Assembly (NCBI RefSeq): GCF_000381885.1
Contig: NZ_KB907214.1
Location: 62,001-126,000 of the forward strand
Direction: 5' to 3'
Source: Actinomadura atramentaria DSM 43919
GTDB taxonomy: Bacteria; Actinomycetota; Actinomycetes; Streptosporangiales; Streptosporangiaceae
Length of the DNA: 64,000 nucleotides
The stretch's first letter is position 1; every line of letters starts with the position of its first letter. This document shows, one piece after another, positions 29,019 through 36,271 of this stretch. The notes beneath the pieces were generated by a model. It searched no databases. It was not told the DNA's origin and saw only the letters and a program-made list of their open reading frames with translations. A program made the position numbers and the translations under genes.

Positions 29019-29039
29019 GTCCGGGGTAGGTCCCCGGAC
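29019..29039 (+). terminator. Hairpin downstream of ABC exporter operon
   Basis: GTCCGGGG and CCCCGGAC arms around a 5-base loop, 100 bp after the exporter stop, with no T-run. A plausible actinomycete-type terminator. Confidence 0.5.
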
Positions 29040-29072
29040 AGGAGGCCCAGCGGGCAGGGACTCCGCCACCTT

Positions 29073-29089
29073 GATAGGGAAACCCTATC
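29073..29089. promoter_or_regulatory. OxyR-type operator upstream of ahpC remnant
   Basis: GATAGGGAAACCCTATC is a perfect palindrome (7-bp arms, 3-bp centre) and contains ATAG-N7-CTAT, the published OxyR half-site arrangement. It overlaps a TTGATA -35-like hexamer (29071-29076) and lies about 160 bp before the ahpC start. oxyR is found 9 kb to the left. Confidence 0.75.
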
Positions 29090-29245
29090 GGGATCATGTG
29101 GCGGATTGATTTCTCTTTTCAAAGCCCGTGCGGCACTCTTGCCACATCGGCCGCCACGGAGGTCCCGCCGGACCCGGCGGCCGCATCCGCCCCGCGTGTC
29201 CCGCGCGCCGCGGGGACCGCCACACTCGCAATCAAAGGAGCCTGC

Positions 29246-29374
29246 GTGCTTACTGTCGGTGACCAGTTCCCCGAGTACGAGCTGACGGCCTGCGTCTCCC
29301 TGGACCCGGACAACGCGTTCGAGACCATCAACCACAAGTCGCACCAGGGCAAGTGGCGCGTCGTCTTCTTCTGA
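29246..29374 (+). pseudogene. ahpC: ahpC 5' fragment, interrupted by element integration
   Basis: From GTG 29246 (AAAGGAG 5 bp upstream) the sequence encodes LTVGDQFPEYELTACVSLDP and continues to KWRVVFF, which is the N terminus of alkyl hydroperoxide reductase AhpC. In intact homologues the next residues are Trp-Pro-Lys-Asp-Phe and then the peroxidatic Cys; here the Trp codon has become TGA and the following bases are unrelated. The 42-residue product lacks the catalytic Cys. The break is 44 bp before the serine integrase start, so it marks the left attachment site. The 3' part of ahpC should lie at the element's right end, outside this window. Confidence 0.9.
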
Positions 29375-29417
29375 CCAAAGACTAGTTTGTAACACTCTTT
29401 TTGCTAGAGTCGGGGAC
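29364..29417. other. Probable attL junction of the integrated element
   Basis: Homology to ahpC ends at about TTCTTCTG (29366-29373); the sequence then becomes AT-richer and leads into the integrase start at 29418. The exact crossover core cannot be fixed without attR or an empty site. Confidence 0.7.
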
Positions 29418-30986
29418 ATGTCCCCTCGCGACGCAGCGACCAGCGCGAACCCGCCTGTCGTCGGGCTTTACCTCCGCGTTTCGGAGGACAAGAGCCTCAA
29501 GGCCGGAGCCGCCTCGTGGCGCGAAGTCGGCGAGGAGGTCGCAGCCCAGCAGGACGAGCTGGAGGGGATGGCCGCCGGCCTCGGCTGGACGGTCGGCGCG
29601 ATCTACAACGACAACAACACCCCGGCGACCGACCCGTTCATCGTCCGCAAAGACTTCGAGCAGAGCTTGCTCGACCTGGAGACCGGGACGATCCAAGGCC
29701 TTCTCTTCTACCACTCCGACCGCCTGGCCCGGCTGGAGTACGACGCCGCCCGCATCAACCGGCTGTACCAGATGAACGCCAAGCTGGTCGGGCTCTCGTT
29801 CAGCGGCGGAGTCGACCTCTCCCAGCCCGAAGGCCGCGCCATGTTCATGATGCAGGCGACGATGGGCGGGATGGAGGTCGCCAGCACCAAGCGGCGCACC
29901 ACCCGCAAGAACAAGCGTCTCGCCGAGAAGGGCGTCATGCACGGCGCTCCGCGTCCGTTCGGATGGGCCGACGATCGGGAGACCATCCACCCGGTCGAGT
30001 CGAAAGATCTCGCGGACGCGACCCGCGCAGTCCCCGGCGGCAAGAAGATCGGGACCATTCGGAAAGAGTGGTTCGAGAAGGGCTACCAGAAGAAGCAGAC
30101 GAAGAAGGGGTTGGAGAGGTACGGCGAGCGGGCCATGCCCCTGGACCACTCCACCGTGGAGGCGATCCTCGTCAACCCTCGCAACTGCGGCTACATGACC
30201 TACCTGCCCCAGTCCGAGCGGCGGGACAGTAAGAAGAAGCCGTGGATGCCGGACTACGTCGTCTACAAGGACGGCAAGCCCGTCATCGGCCCGTGGCAGC
30301 CGATCGTGACGCCCGACGAGTGGGCCGCCTGCGTCGAGGCGATCAAGACGCGCAAGGAAAGACGGAAGAAGGGCCTCAACAAGCCGCACGAGACGTCGGA
30401 CAAGTACCTGCTGTCCGGCGTCGCCCGATGCGGGAAGTGCATGTTCCCGCTGACGGCGAACTGGTACAGCAAGCAGTCCCCCTCGTACGAGCGATACGGG
30501 TACCGGTATGCCTGCCTGAGCACGCTTGGGGGCTGCGGTGGCGTCACGCGCGTGGGACCGCCGATCGAGGAGCTTGTAGAGGCGGCGTTCCTTGAGGAGG
30601 TCCGCCGTTCCCTCGGCTCGGTCGCGAAGGACGACGAGGTCGATGAGACCGTCCATGACGAGCGGATCGCCGAGATCGAGCAGGAGATCGATGAGGTCAA
30701 TGAGCGCCGCAAGTCTAAGCGCATCACCCTCACTCGGGCGCTCGATCTGATGGAGGAATTGGAGACGGAGCGAGCCGAACTGAGAGACGAACGCCAAAGG
30801 CTCATGGCATCGAAGCTCCAGCAAAAGACCGAGTACCCGACTCTTCTCAGAGAGTGGGAGAAATACTCGATCGCGGAAAAGAAGTACCGCCTGAAGCAGG
30901 ACATCCGCGCCGTGATCGTTCATCCACAAGGCCGTGGTCGACGGCCATTTAATCCTGAACTCATCGAAATCGAGTGGTCCACATAG
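29418..30986 (+). CDS. int: Large serine integrase
   Basis: 522 residues. The N-terminal resolvase domain has GLYLRVSEDKS with catalytic Ser22, and later YHSDRLAR carrying the active-site Arg residues; a recombinase domain follows (NPRNCGYMTY near residue 260), then a zinc-ribbon (CGKC ... ACLSTLGGCGG, about 340-375), and a coiled-coil segment near 410-470 (EIEQEIDEVNERRKSKR). This is the phiC31-class architecture that recombines attP with attB and needs a separate directionality factor for excision. It sits directly at the disrupted ahpC, so ahpC holds the attB site. A strong hairpin ends the gene. Confidence 0.97.
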   Translation: MSPRDAATSANPPVVGLYLRVSEDKSLKAGAASWREVGEEVAAQQDELEGMAAGLGWTVGAIYNDNNTPATDPFIVRKDFEQSLLDLETGTIQGLLFYHSDRLARLEYDAARINRLYQMNAKLVGLSFSGGVDLSQPEGRAMFMMQATMGGMEVASTKRRTTRKNKRLAEKGVMHGAPRPFGWADDRETIHPVESKDLADATRAVPGGKKIGTIRKEWFEKGYQKKQTKKGLERYGERAMPLDHSTVEAILVNPRNCGYMTYLPQSERRDSKKKPWMPDYVVYKDGKPVIGPWQPIVTPDEWAACVEAIKTRKERRKKGLNKPHETSDKYLLSGVARCGKCMFPLTANWYSKQSPSYERYGYRYACLSTLGGCGGVTRVGPPIEELVEAAFLEEVRRSLGSVAKDDEVDETVHDERIAEIEQEIDEVNERRKSKRITLTRALDLMEELETERAELRDERQRLMASKLQQKTEYPTLLREWEKYSIAEKKYRLKQDIRAVIVHPQGRGRRPFNPELIEIEWST

Positions 30987-30997
30987 GCAATAACCAG

Positions 30998-31029
30998 AAA
31001 AGGCCGCTACTTCGAAGTAGCGGCCTTTT
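30998..31029. terminator. Bidirectional terminator after integrase
   Basis: AAAAGGCCGCTACTTC followed directly by GAAGTAGCGGCCTTTT: a perfect 16-bp inverted repeat with flanking A and T runs, 12 bp after the integrase stop. It can also serve the convergent small gene. Confidence 0.92.
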
Positions 31030-31034
31030 ATCGT

Positions 31035-31208
31035 TCACGCGTTACGCAGCCCCCACAGCTTGAGTGTGCGCTTACGCCATTCTTCGTCTCGGACAGGAGC
31101 TTTTCCCAACTCACGTTCGAGCCACTCATCCCGGCTCATGACGACAGCCGGAACCTTCCGGACCCGTCTGCTTCCACGCCGCATACCGGTTGAAGCTTCG
31201 CCGTCCAA
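31035..31208 (-). CDS. Small basic protein convergent with integrase (candidate directionality factor or accessory)
   Basis: 57 residues from TTG 31206-31208 (GGGAGG about 10 bp upstream), or 49 from ATG 31184. The core reads SRDEWLERELGKAP and EEWRKRTLKLWGL, a compact two-helix pattern of alternating charged and hydrophobic residues resembling small proteins found beside serine integrases in actinomycetes. It shares the terminator with the integrase. Function is unknown; a role in excision control is only positional inference. Confidence 0.55.
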   Translation of the reverse strand: MDGEASTGMRRGSRRVRKVPAVVMSRDEWLERELGKAPVRDEEWRKRTLKLWGLRNA

Positions 31209-31340
31209 ACATCACCTGCCTCCCTGTTTCTTTTGCCTAGGCGCCGCAGCGCCAGCTACTCCCACGCTCACAACTCCGATGATCCACACCCGGCTCCCGG
31301 CCCGCTCCGAAGGCCGGGCTACCGCCATGCCAACAGTACA

Positions 31341-31379
31341 TATACATGAGCATACTTCATACATATCAGTATATGTCAA
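31341..31379 (-). promoter_or_regulatory. Leftward promoter/operator region with repeated ATAC motifs
   Basis: On the minus strand TTGACA (31374-31379) has TATGCT 19 bp downstream. The same interval holds TATACATGAGCATA (31341-31354) and ACATAT-CAGT-ATATGT (31361-31376), an inverted repeat. It could drive the small gene at 31035-31208. Confidence 0.5.
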
Positions 31380-31839
31380 CAGAAGGGGGCGAGAACGACC
31401 GGCCCCGCTTGGTCGACCATGCATGGACCCCGCGACAACATCCGAACCCGCAGCGGGACCGGCCAGATCGCCCGCGCACCCAGGCAGTCGCGCGACCCAG
31501 CGCGGCAGTCCGCCCATGGCCACGGACGACAGGCCCCAACAATGAAACAGCGAAGTCGCCCCGACCTCAGCCCCGCCAGGCCGGCTCGAACGTGCGCATA
31601 GTAGATCGCGACACCCGCCAGCAGTCCGGCTTCAACGATCACTCACCGGCCTCGCAATCCGTCCAGCGTGTTGGCGAGACTCGTGCCCAATACGTCGCGC
31701 TCAGCCGAGACGCCCGTACCAGCACGACCAGCAGACTCACGACCCCGCCCGCCGGTACATGCAGCGCCGCCCCATCGTTCACTGGCTTGGCCACGCGAGC
31801 AGGACACGTTCACCTCACTCGTTCGATCCGGTTCACCCA

Positions 31840-31866
31840 TTGACCAGTCGTATACATGAGTATAAA
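31840..31866 (+). promoter_or_regulatory. Rightward promoter with embedded operator
   Basis: TTGACC (31840-31845) and TATAAA (31861-31866) are 15 bp apart; between and overlapping the -10 lies TATAC-ATGA-GTATA (31851-31864), nearly identical to the copy at 31341. A repressor bound here would block the rightward operon starting at 32004. Confidence 0.55.
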
Positions 31867-32003
31867 TTTGCGGCACATGTTCACACTGACGTATTCACGC
31901 CTCGGCGATGTCGCCGCAGGCGGGGCATGGCAGACGAACGCCTGCCTCGCGGCGGAGTCCGCAGCATCCGGGGCCGGGCGTCTAGGCGAAGGGAGCGGTT
32001 CTG

Positions 32004-32327
32004 ATGGGTTCGCATGAGTCGCGGGGGTCTCGGATGGGTGGTCGCCAGCGGTCGTTGACGCACAAGGTGCTGGTCGGCGAGCGGGTGGTCGTGCATGAGG
32101 GGGCGCGGCGGTCGTTTCGGGTGGCGTGGCTGGTGGCCGGGCGGCGGCGGGGGCGTAGTTTCTCGTCGCTGGAGCAGGCGGTGGAGTTCCGCGAGTCGCT
32201 GCATGCGGCGGTCGCGGGCGGTGTTCCATTCGATGTCCGGAGCGGTCTGCCCGTCGTGGCGGCGCCGCACGGCGGGGCTCGGCGGCGGGGCCGGTCACGG
32301 GCGCGGGCTGGTGATGCGGATGAGTGA
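32004..32327 (+). CDS. Small protein resembling the N-terminal arm/SAM-like domain of tyrosine integrases
   Basis: 107 residues. The centre RSFRVAWLVAGRRRGRSFSS ... EFRESLHAAVAGGVPFDVRSGLP matches the start of actinobacterial tyrosine integrases, where a WRVxWxVxGRRxxxSF strand pair precedes the core-binding domain. The catalytic domain is absent: the protein ends soon after in an Arg-rich tail. It may be a domain used alone as a DNA-binding protein or a remnant. ATG 32004 has AAGGGAG 8 bp upstream. It overlaps the next gene by 8 bp. Confidence 0.6.
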   Translation: MGSHESRGSRMGGRQRSLTHKVLVGERVVVHEGARRSFRVAWLVAGRRRGRSFSSLEQAVEFRESLHAAVAGGVPFDVRSGLPVVAAPHGGARRRGRSRARAGDADE

Positions 32328-32622
32328 TCCGGTGTTCGAAGCGATCCGGGACCGGCTCATGGAGTGCAGCGACGGCGAGGCGCTTCTGGCGGACGGCTTC
32401 GAGGCGGCGTTGATCGGGACGGCCGTGGGCTGGTTCGGCCGCAGTCACCGGACCGTGGCGCTGTACGACCTGGCCTTGTGCCTGCACGTCCTTGTCGAGC
32501 ACGGGATGGACGAGGAGGAGGCCGATGAGTGGATCGGGTTCAACCTCACCGGCGCGTATGCGGGTCCGGGTACTCCGGTGTTCGCGATCGTGAAGCGGCA
32601 GCCGGTGATCGTCGAGGACTGA
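32320..32622 (+). CDS. Conserved actinophage-type hypothetical protein
   Basis: 100 residues, acidic. Pattern SDPVFEAIRDRLMECSDGEALLADGF ... ALYDLALCLHVLVEHGMDEEEADEWIGFN ... GAYAGPGTP resembles a small protein common in actinobacterial phages and integrative elements (the ALYDxxxCxxxL and FNxxGAYxGxxTP segments recur). No function is known to me. Starts ATG 32320, overlapping the previous stop by 8 bp; ATG 32314 and GTG 32311 are alternatives. Confidence 0.7.
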   Translation: MSDPVFEAIRDRLMECSDGEALLADGFEAALIGTAVGWFGRSHRTVALYDLALCLHVLVEHGMDEEEADEWIGFNLTGAYAGPGTPVFAIVKRQPVIVED

Positions 32623-32763
32623 GGTCTGGTGTTCCAGGAGCCCGGTGCGCGTTCTGTGTGCCGGGCTCTCGGCGTTCTAGGGCCTCCGTTCGGGTGCCGG
32701 GTCTGGAGGGCGCTGGTCCCTGCCCGGCCGCGTTGAGGCTGCGGCTCGCTGGCCGTGCCCGAC

Positions 32764-32850
32764 AACCGGCTCTCGCTTGCGCTCGCCCGACGGCGGCCAA
32801 GATCTTTTCCTCCTTCGTCGGAAAACAGTCTTGGCCGCCGCCGGGACCGC
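32764..32850 (+). promoter_or_regulatory. Structured leader, copy A, upstream of ParB-like operon
   Basis: A hairpin at 32791-32840: outer arms CGGCGGCCAAGA / TCTTGGCCGCCG, inner arms TTTTCC / GGAAAA, loop TCCTTCGTC. The block CAACCGGCTCTCGCT, the inner stem and loop, and GACCGCCGG recur with changes at 54236-54335 before the second operon. In copy B the outer stem keeps pairing although its sequence differs. This looks like a conserved RNA or DNA element of the mobile element. The loop's CCTCC could pair with a ribosome-binding site. Confidence 0.65.
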
Positions 32851-32974
32851 CGGTTGCGTTCCCGGCGGCGCGCGCCGCGGTCGCCTCGCTGCCGGGCAGG
32901 GACCATCCGCGTCCCCCGGTCGCCGCGACGCGGTGGCCGAGCCCGTCCGGCGTTCCGACCGCCTGGAGGGCACC

Positions 32975-34888
32975 TTGAGCGAGACCGACATCGACCCCGA
33001 CGCTCCCGCCGACATCGACATCGACATCTGCACCAGCGCCGACGGCATCCTCGAAGACCAAGGCGGCATCGAGCCCGAGACCGATCACGAACCCGTCGCC
33101 GGTGAGTCCTGCAGCGCCGGTTCGACCGATGGGTCGCAGGGCGGGCCGGCGCTGTCGCCCGAGGAGCTGGCGCGCTTCACCGAGCGGCCGATGATTCCGG
33201 TGGCGTGGCTGGCCGCGCACCCGGGGAACGTGCGGGAGGACAAGCAGGCCGATCAGGCGTTCTGCCGGTCGGTGGCCAGCGCCGGAATCATCACGCCGCT
33301 GGAGATCGCTCCCGATCCGGACCGCGACGGGCTCCGCGTCGTGGACGGCAACATCCGCCTGGACGCGGCCATGAAGGTCGGGTTGCACGAGGTGCCGTAC
33401 TTCTTCTCCGCGGACGCCGCCGATGACGAGGGCATGCAGTACCTGCACATGCTGATCACCTCCCGGTTCCGGCGGGATCTGTCGCAGAAGGAAGAGGCGC
33501 TGGCGCTGTTCCATGCGCACCAGCAGGGGCTGACGCGCACCGAGATCCGCAGGCGCACCGGCCTGGGGCGCGAGCAGGTCAAGGCGGGCATCCGCGTGGG
33601 CGGGCTGAACGGCACGGCCCTGCAGATCGCCGAGTCGCTGTCCTACGACACCGATCTGCAGGAACTGGCACTGCTGGCTCCCTACCAGGACGACCCCGAG
33701 GCGCTGGAGTACATCGCCGGAGCCTCGACCTACAGCCCGTTGAAGTACGTCATCCAGCGGCTGGAAGACAAGCGCAAGGCGGCCAAGCGCCGCGCCGAGC
33801 TGGTCGCCGAACTGGAAGCCGCCGGCCTCGCGCTCACCGACGAGCGGCCCGATGGCGCGGTGGCGCTCCACCGGCTGCTGGACGACGAGGGCGAGCAGGA
33901 GATGACGGTCGAGGCCCACGCCGACTGCCCCGGGCGCGGCGCGTGGCTCCCCGCCTGGTCGGGTGCCACGCCGAACCACTACTGCCTGGACCCCGAGCAG
34001 TACGGTCACCGCTTCGCCGACACCGGCACCACCACCCCGCCCGAACCGGCGGTCCTGCCCCGCGGCGGCAGCGCCCCGACCAAGGCCTCCACCGAGCGCG
34101 CGATCGTCATCGAGGGCAACGCGGCCTGGTCGGCGGCGGGCATGGTGCGGCGCGAGTGGCTGGCCGAATTCCTCAAGCGCAAGACCGCGCCCAGAGACGT
34201 CGCCGCGGTGATCTCCCGGTTCGTGACGACGCAGATCGTCACGATGCCCGAGGCCCTGCGCCGGGCACTCGGCTCGGCGAGCAGCACCGATCTGTTCCGC
34301 ACGTTCGGCGACCCGGCTCCCGAGACGGTGGCCAAGTCCACGCTCCCCGGCCTGTGGATGCTGCTGCTGGTCCCGATCGCGACCGCCTACGAAAGGGAGA
34401 TCACCGGCGACGGCGAGCGGCGCAACACCTGGCGCGACGACAAGTACAGCCCGATCGAACGCGAGGACGCCGGGGCCTGGCTGCGGTTCATCGCCGAGAT
34501 CGGGGCCAAGCACGGCTACGAGCTGTCCCCGATCGAACGCGCCGTCGCCGACGGCGCGCCCTACCGCGGCGACAACCCCACCGACAACACCGCCGACGAA
34601 CCCGCCACCGAAACCGACGACGACTGCGACGACGGCGCCGGAGTCGACGCCAGTACCGACGAGCCGACCGACGCCGACGCGCAGGCGCCCGACCCGAGCA
34701 GGTTCGACGACCTAGAGGAGCCCGATTCCGATGAGCAGACCGCTGAGGAAGCGCCGCAGGAACCGGCGAGCGAGGCCGACGCCGAGGAAGCCGCCCCTTG
34801 GCCGACGGGCGGCGACGCGCCGACCCCTCAGCCTTCCGCCACCGATGACGACCTGGTGATGCACGAGCCGACCGCGGCCGCCGCCTGA
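32975..34888 (+). CDS. ParB/Srx-domain protein
   Basis: 637 residues from TTG 32975 (GGAGGG upstream). After an acidic leader the ParB N-terminal-like domain runs through about residues 62-140: VAWLAAHPGNVREDKQADQ, GIITPLEIAP, VVDGNIRLDAA. In place of the usual GERR box it has DGNIRLDAA, as in many phage ParB-like nuclease/adaptor proteins. A helix-turn-helix (TRTEIRRRTGLGREQVKAG, about 188-206) follows, then a long region with a possible CxGRGAW segment and a very acidic Asp/Glu/Thr tail (about 530-637). No ParA is adjacent. Roles could be partition, replication control or DNA processing; it leads the first backbone operon. Confidence 0.8.
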   Translation: MSETDIDPDAPADIDIDICTSADGILEDQGGIEPETDHEPVAGESCSAGSTDGSQGGPALSPEELARFTERPMIPVAWLAAHPGNVREDKQADQAFCRSVASAGIITPLEIAPDPDRDGLRVVDGNIRLDAAMKVGLHEVPYFFSADAADDEGMQYLHMLITSRFRRDLSQKEEALALFHAHQQGLTRTEIRRRTGLGREQVKAGIRVGGLNGTALQIAESLSYDTDLQELALLAPYQDDPEALEYIAGASTYSPLKYVIQRLEDKRKAAKRRAELVAELEAAGLALTDERPDGAVALHRLLDDEGEQEMTVEAHADCPGRGAWLPAWSGATPNHYCLDPEQYGHRFADTGTTTPPEPAVLPRGGSAPTKASTERAIVIEGNAAWSAAGMVRREWLAEFLKRKTAPRDVAAVISRFVTTQIVTMPEALRRALGSASSTDLFRTFGDPAPETVAKSTLPGLWMLLLVPIATAYEREITGDGERRNTWRDDKYSPIEREDAGAWLRFIAEIGAKHGYELSPIERAVADGAPYRGDNPTDNTADEPATETDDDCDDGAGVDASTDEPTDADAQAPDPSRFDDLEEPDSDEQTAEEAPQEPASEADAEEAAPWPTGGDAPTPQPSATDDDLVMHEPTAAAA

Positions 34889-34910
34889 CCGGACCACACC
34901 CCGGGGTTCA

Positions 34911-34945
34911 TCGAGGGCGGCCGCACCAGGTGCGGCCGCCCTCGA
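34911..34945. terminator. Perfect 17-bp stem hairpin after ParB-like gene
   Basis: TCGAGGGCGGCCGCACC, one A, then GGTGCGGCCGCCCTCGA. No T-run follows. It may partly end transcription of the ParB-like gene or stabilise the message, since the operon continues 28 bp later. Confidence 0.8.
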
Positions 34946-34972
34946 CACCCCAACCCCATAAAGGAGTTGCCC

Positions 34973-35350
34973 ATGCCGAACTATCTCGTGCGCTGGGAGA
35001 TCGACCAGGACGCACCGACTCCCCGCCAGGCTGCTCAAGCGGCTTGGCGGAACCGCAGCGCGCCCGGCTCCATCGCCAACGTGTTCACGGTGATCAACAC
35101 CGACACCGAGGCCGCCACCCTGGTGGACCTGCACGAACCCGATGCGCCGCCCGGCGAGCGCACCGGTCCGCCGGTCTTCGGCTTCGCGCTCACGATGCTG
35201 GTCACCGGCACCGTGAGCGCTCCATCCGGTGAAGCGGCGCGCGCGCTGGTCGACGGTGCGGCGTTCGAGGTGACCGCGCTCGGCACCGCCGTCTGCGAGG
35301 GGCGCATCGCCGTCTCTTCCCAGACCATCCGGGGTTGCGAGGTCCAATGA
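34973..35350 (+). CDS. Hypothetical protein, translationally coupled to DpdA-like gene
   Basis: 125 residues; AAGGAG 6 bp before ATG 34973. N terminus NYLVRWEIDQDAPTPRQAAQ is typical of small actinobacterial phage/plasmid proteins with a YLVxWEID strand followed by a helix. The C-terminal half contains hydrophobic strands (FGFALTMLVTGTV) and one Cys. No function recognised. Its stop overlaps the DpdA-like start (ATGA), implying co-translation. Confidence 0.7.
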   Translation: MPNYLVRWEIDQDAPTPRQAAQAAWRNRSAPGSIANVFTVINTDTEAATLVDLHEPDAPPGERTGPPVFGFALTMLVTGTVSAPSGEAARALVDGAAFEVTALGTAVCEGRIAVSSQTIRGCEVQ

Positions 35351-36135
35351 TGCGGTTCTACCTGGGAAGTCATCATTCCGACTGGTTGGCCCGGGTGCAG
35401 GTCCCGTTGTGCGTGTCCCACCATGCGCTCCTGCGGCGGGTGACGCTGCCGCGGCTGCGGCCGGGCGGCCGGTGGATGCTGGATTCCGGCGGCTTCACCG
35501 AGCTGTCGATGAACGGCCGGTGGACCTTCACCGCCCGCTCCTACGCCCGCGCCGCCCGCCGCTATCACGACGAGATCGGCCCGATGGACGCCTGCGGCCA
35601 GATGGACTTCATGTGCGAGGACGAAGTTCTCGCCGCGACGGGCCTGACGGTCAGCGACCATCAGCGGCTCACCATCGACAACTATCTGGAGCTGCTGAGT
35701 CTGGAGCCCGGCCTGCCCTGGGTTCCGACGCTGCAGGGCGCTCGGCCGTCGGACTACCTGCGGCATGCGCGCGCCTGGCGCGACGCCGGGATCGACCTGC
35801 GCGCGGTTCCGCTGGTCGGGCTCGGGTCGGTCTGCCGCCGCACCAAGATCACGGTGCCGATGCTGTTGATGATCGACCGGCTCGCCGACCAGGGCGTGCG
35901 GCTGCACGCCTTCGGTGTCAAGACCACCGGACTGCTGGCCTGCGCCGACAAGCTCGTCTCCAGCGACAGCCTGGCCTGGTCCCGCGCCGCCCGCTGGGAC
36001 GGCCGCCGCCCCGGCGACCCGCTCTCCCACCACGGCAACTCCGTCCACGAGGCCCTGGCCTGGCGCAGCGCCCTGCTGGCCCGGATCGACCGCGCCCATC
36101 CCGGCATCGTCCAAGACCTAAACCTGGCCGCGTGA
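35347..36135 (+). CDS. dpdA: DpdA-family tRNA-guanine-transglycosylase paralogue (7-deazapurine DNA modification)
   Basis: 262 residues. The start FYLGSHHSDWLARVQVPL, the active-site motif LDSGGFTELS (D46), the MDFMCEDEVLAATGLTVSDHQ segment, VGLGSVCRR and FGVKTTGL, and SSDSLAWS (near 204, candidate nucleophile Asp) match the short actinophage DpdA branch of the TGT superfamily, which exchanges guanine in DNA for a 7-deazaguanine. The C-terminal Cys/His zinc pattern often seen in TGTs is absent. No preQ0 genes (folE, queD, queE, queC) are in the window, so precursor would come from the host or from elsewhere. Start ATG overlaps the previous stop. Gene symbol is by family, not orthology. Confidence 0.75.
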   Translation: MMRFYLGSHHSDWLARVQVPLCVSHHALLRRVTLPRLRPGGRWMLDSGGFTELSMNGRWTFTARSYARAARRYHDEIGPMDACGQMDFMCEDEVLAATGLTVSDHQRLTIDNYLELLSLEPGLPWVPTLQGARPSDYLRHARAWRDAGIDLRAVPLVGLGSVCRRTKITVPMLLMIDRLADQGVRLHAFGVKTTGLLACADKLVSSDSLAWSRAARWDGRRPGDPLSHHGNSVHEALAWRSALLARIDRAHPGIVQDLNLAA

Positions 36136-36215
36136 CCCGCTAGGCAGCCCGAACCGCCGCTTCCCTCCCCGTGCTCCTGCCCGCTCTCGACCCGCTCTCG
36201 CACCCGCTTCCGCCT

Positions 36216-36243
36216 GGCGTCTCGCCGCTCCCGGCGAGACGCC
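36216..36243. terminator. Intra-operon hairpin before DUF3560 gene
   Basis: GGCGTCTCGCCG / CGGCGAGACGCC arms (12 bp) around CTCC, followed by TTTCCCTTTCCC. It precedes the DUF3560 ribosome-binding site by about 15 bp and could be a terminator or attenuator. Confidence 0.75.
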
Positions 36244-36271
36244 TTTCCCTTTCCCGAAAGGAAGGCAGCCT

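Larger units (their letters stand above)
31209..32003. other. Long regulatory/noncoding region with AT-rich operator clusters at both ends
   Basis: No supported gene in nearly 800 bp; open frames on both strands look like chance products. AT-rich islands at 31330-31385 and 31840-31870 carry related TATAC-N4-GTATA motifs and promoter-like hexamers. The interior is ordinary GC-rich DNA and could be decayed coding sequence. Confidence 0.5.

Noticed and set aside
29364-29417. tRNA gene as integration site
   Set aside because: No tRNA-like cloverleaf at the junction; the disrupted reading frame is ahpC.
31212-31523. Minus-strand frame of 103 codons right of the integrase
   Set aside because: Runs through promoter-like AT-rich DNA and encodes low-complexity sequence.
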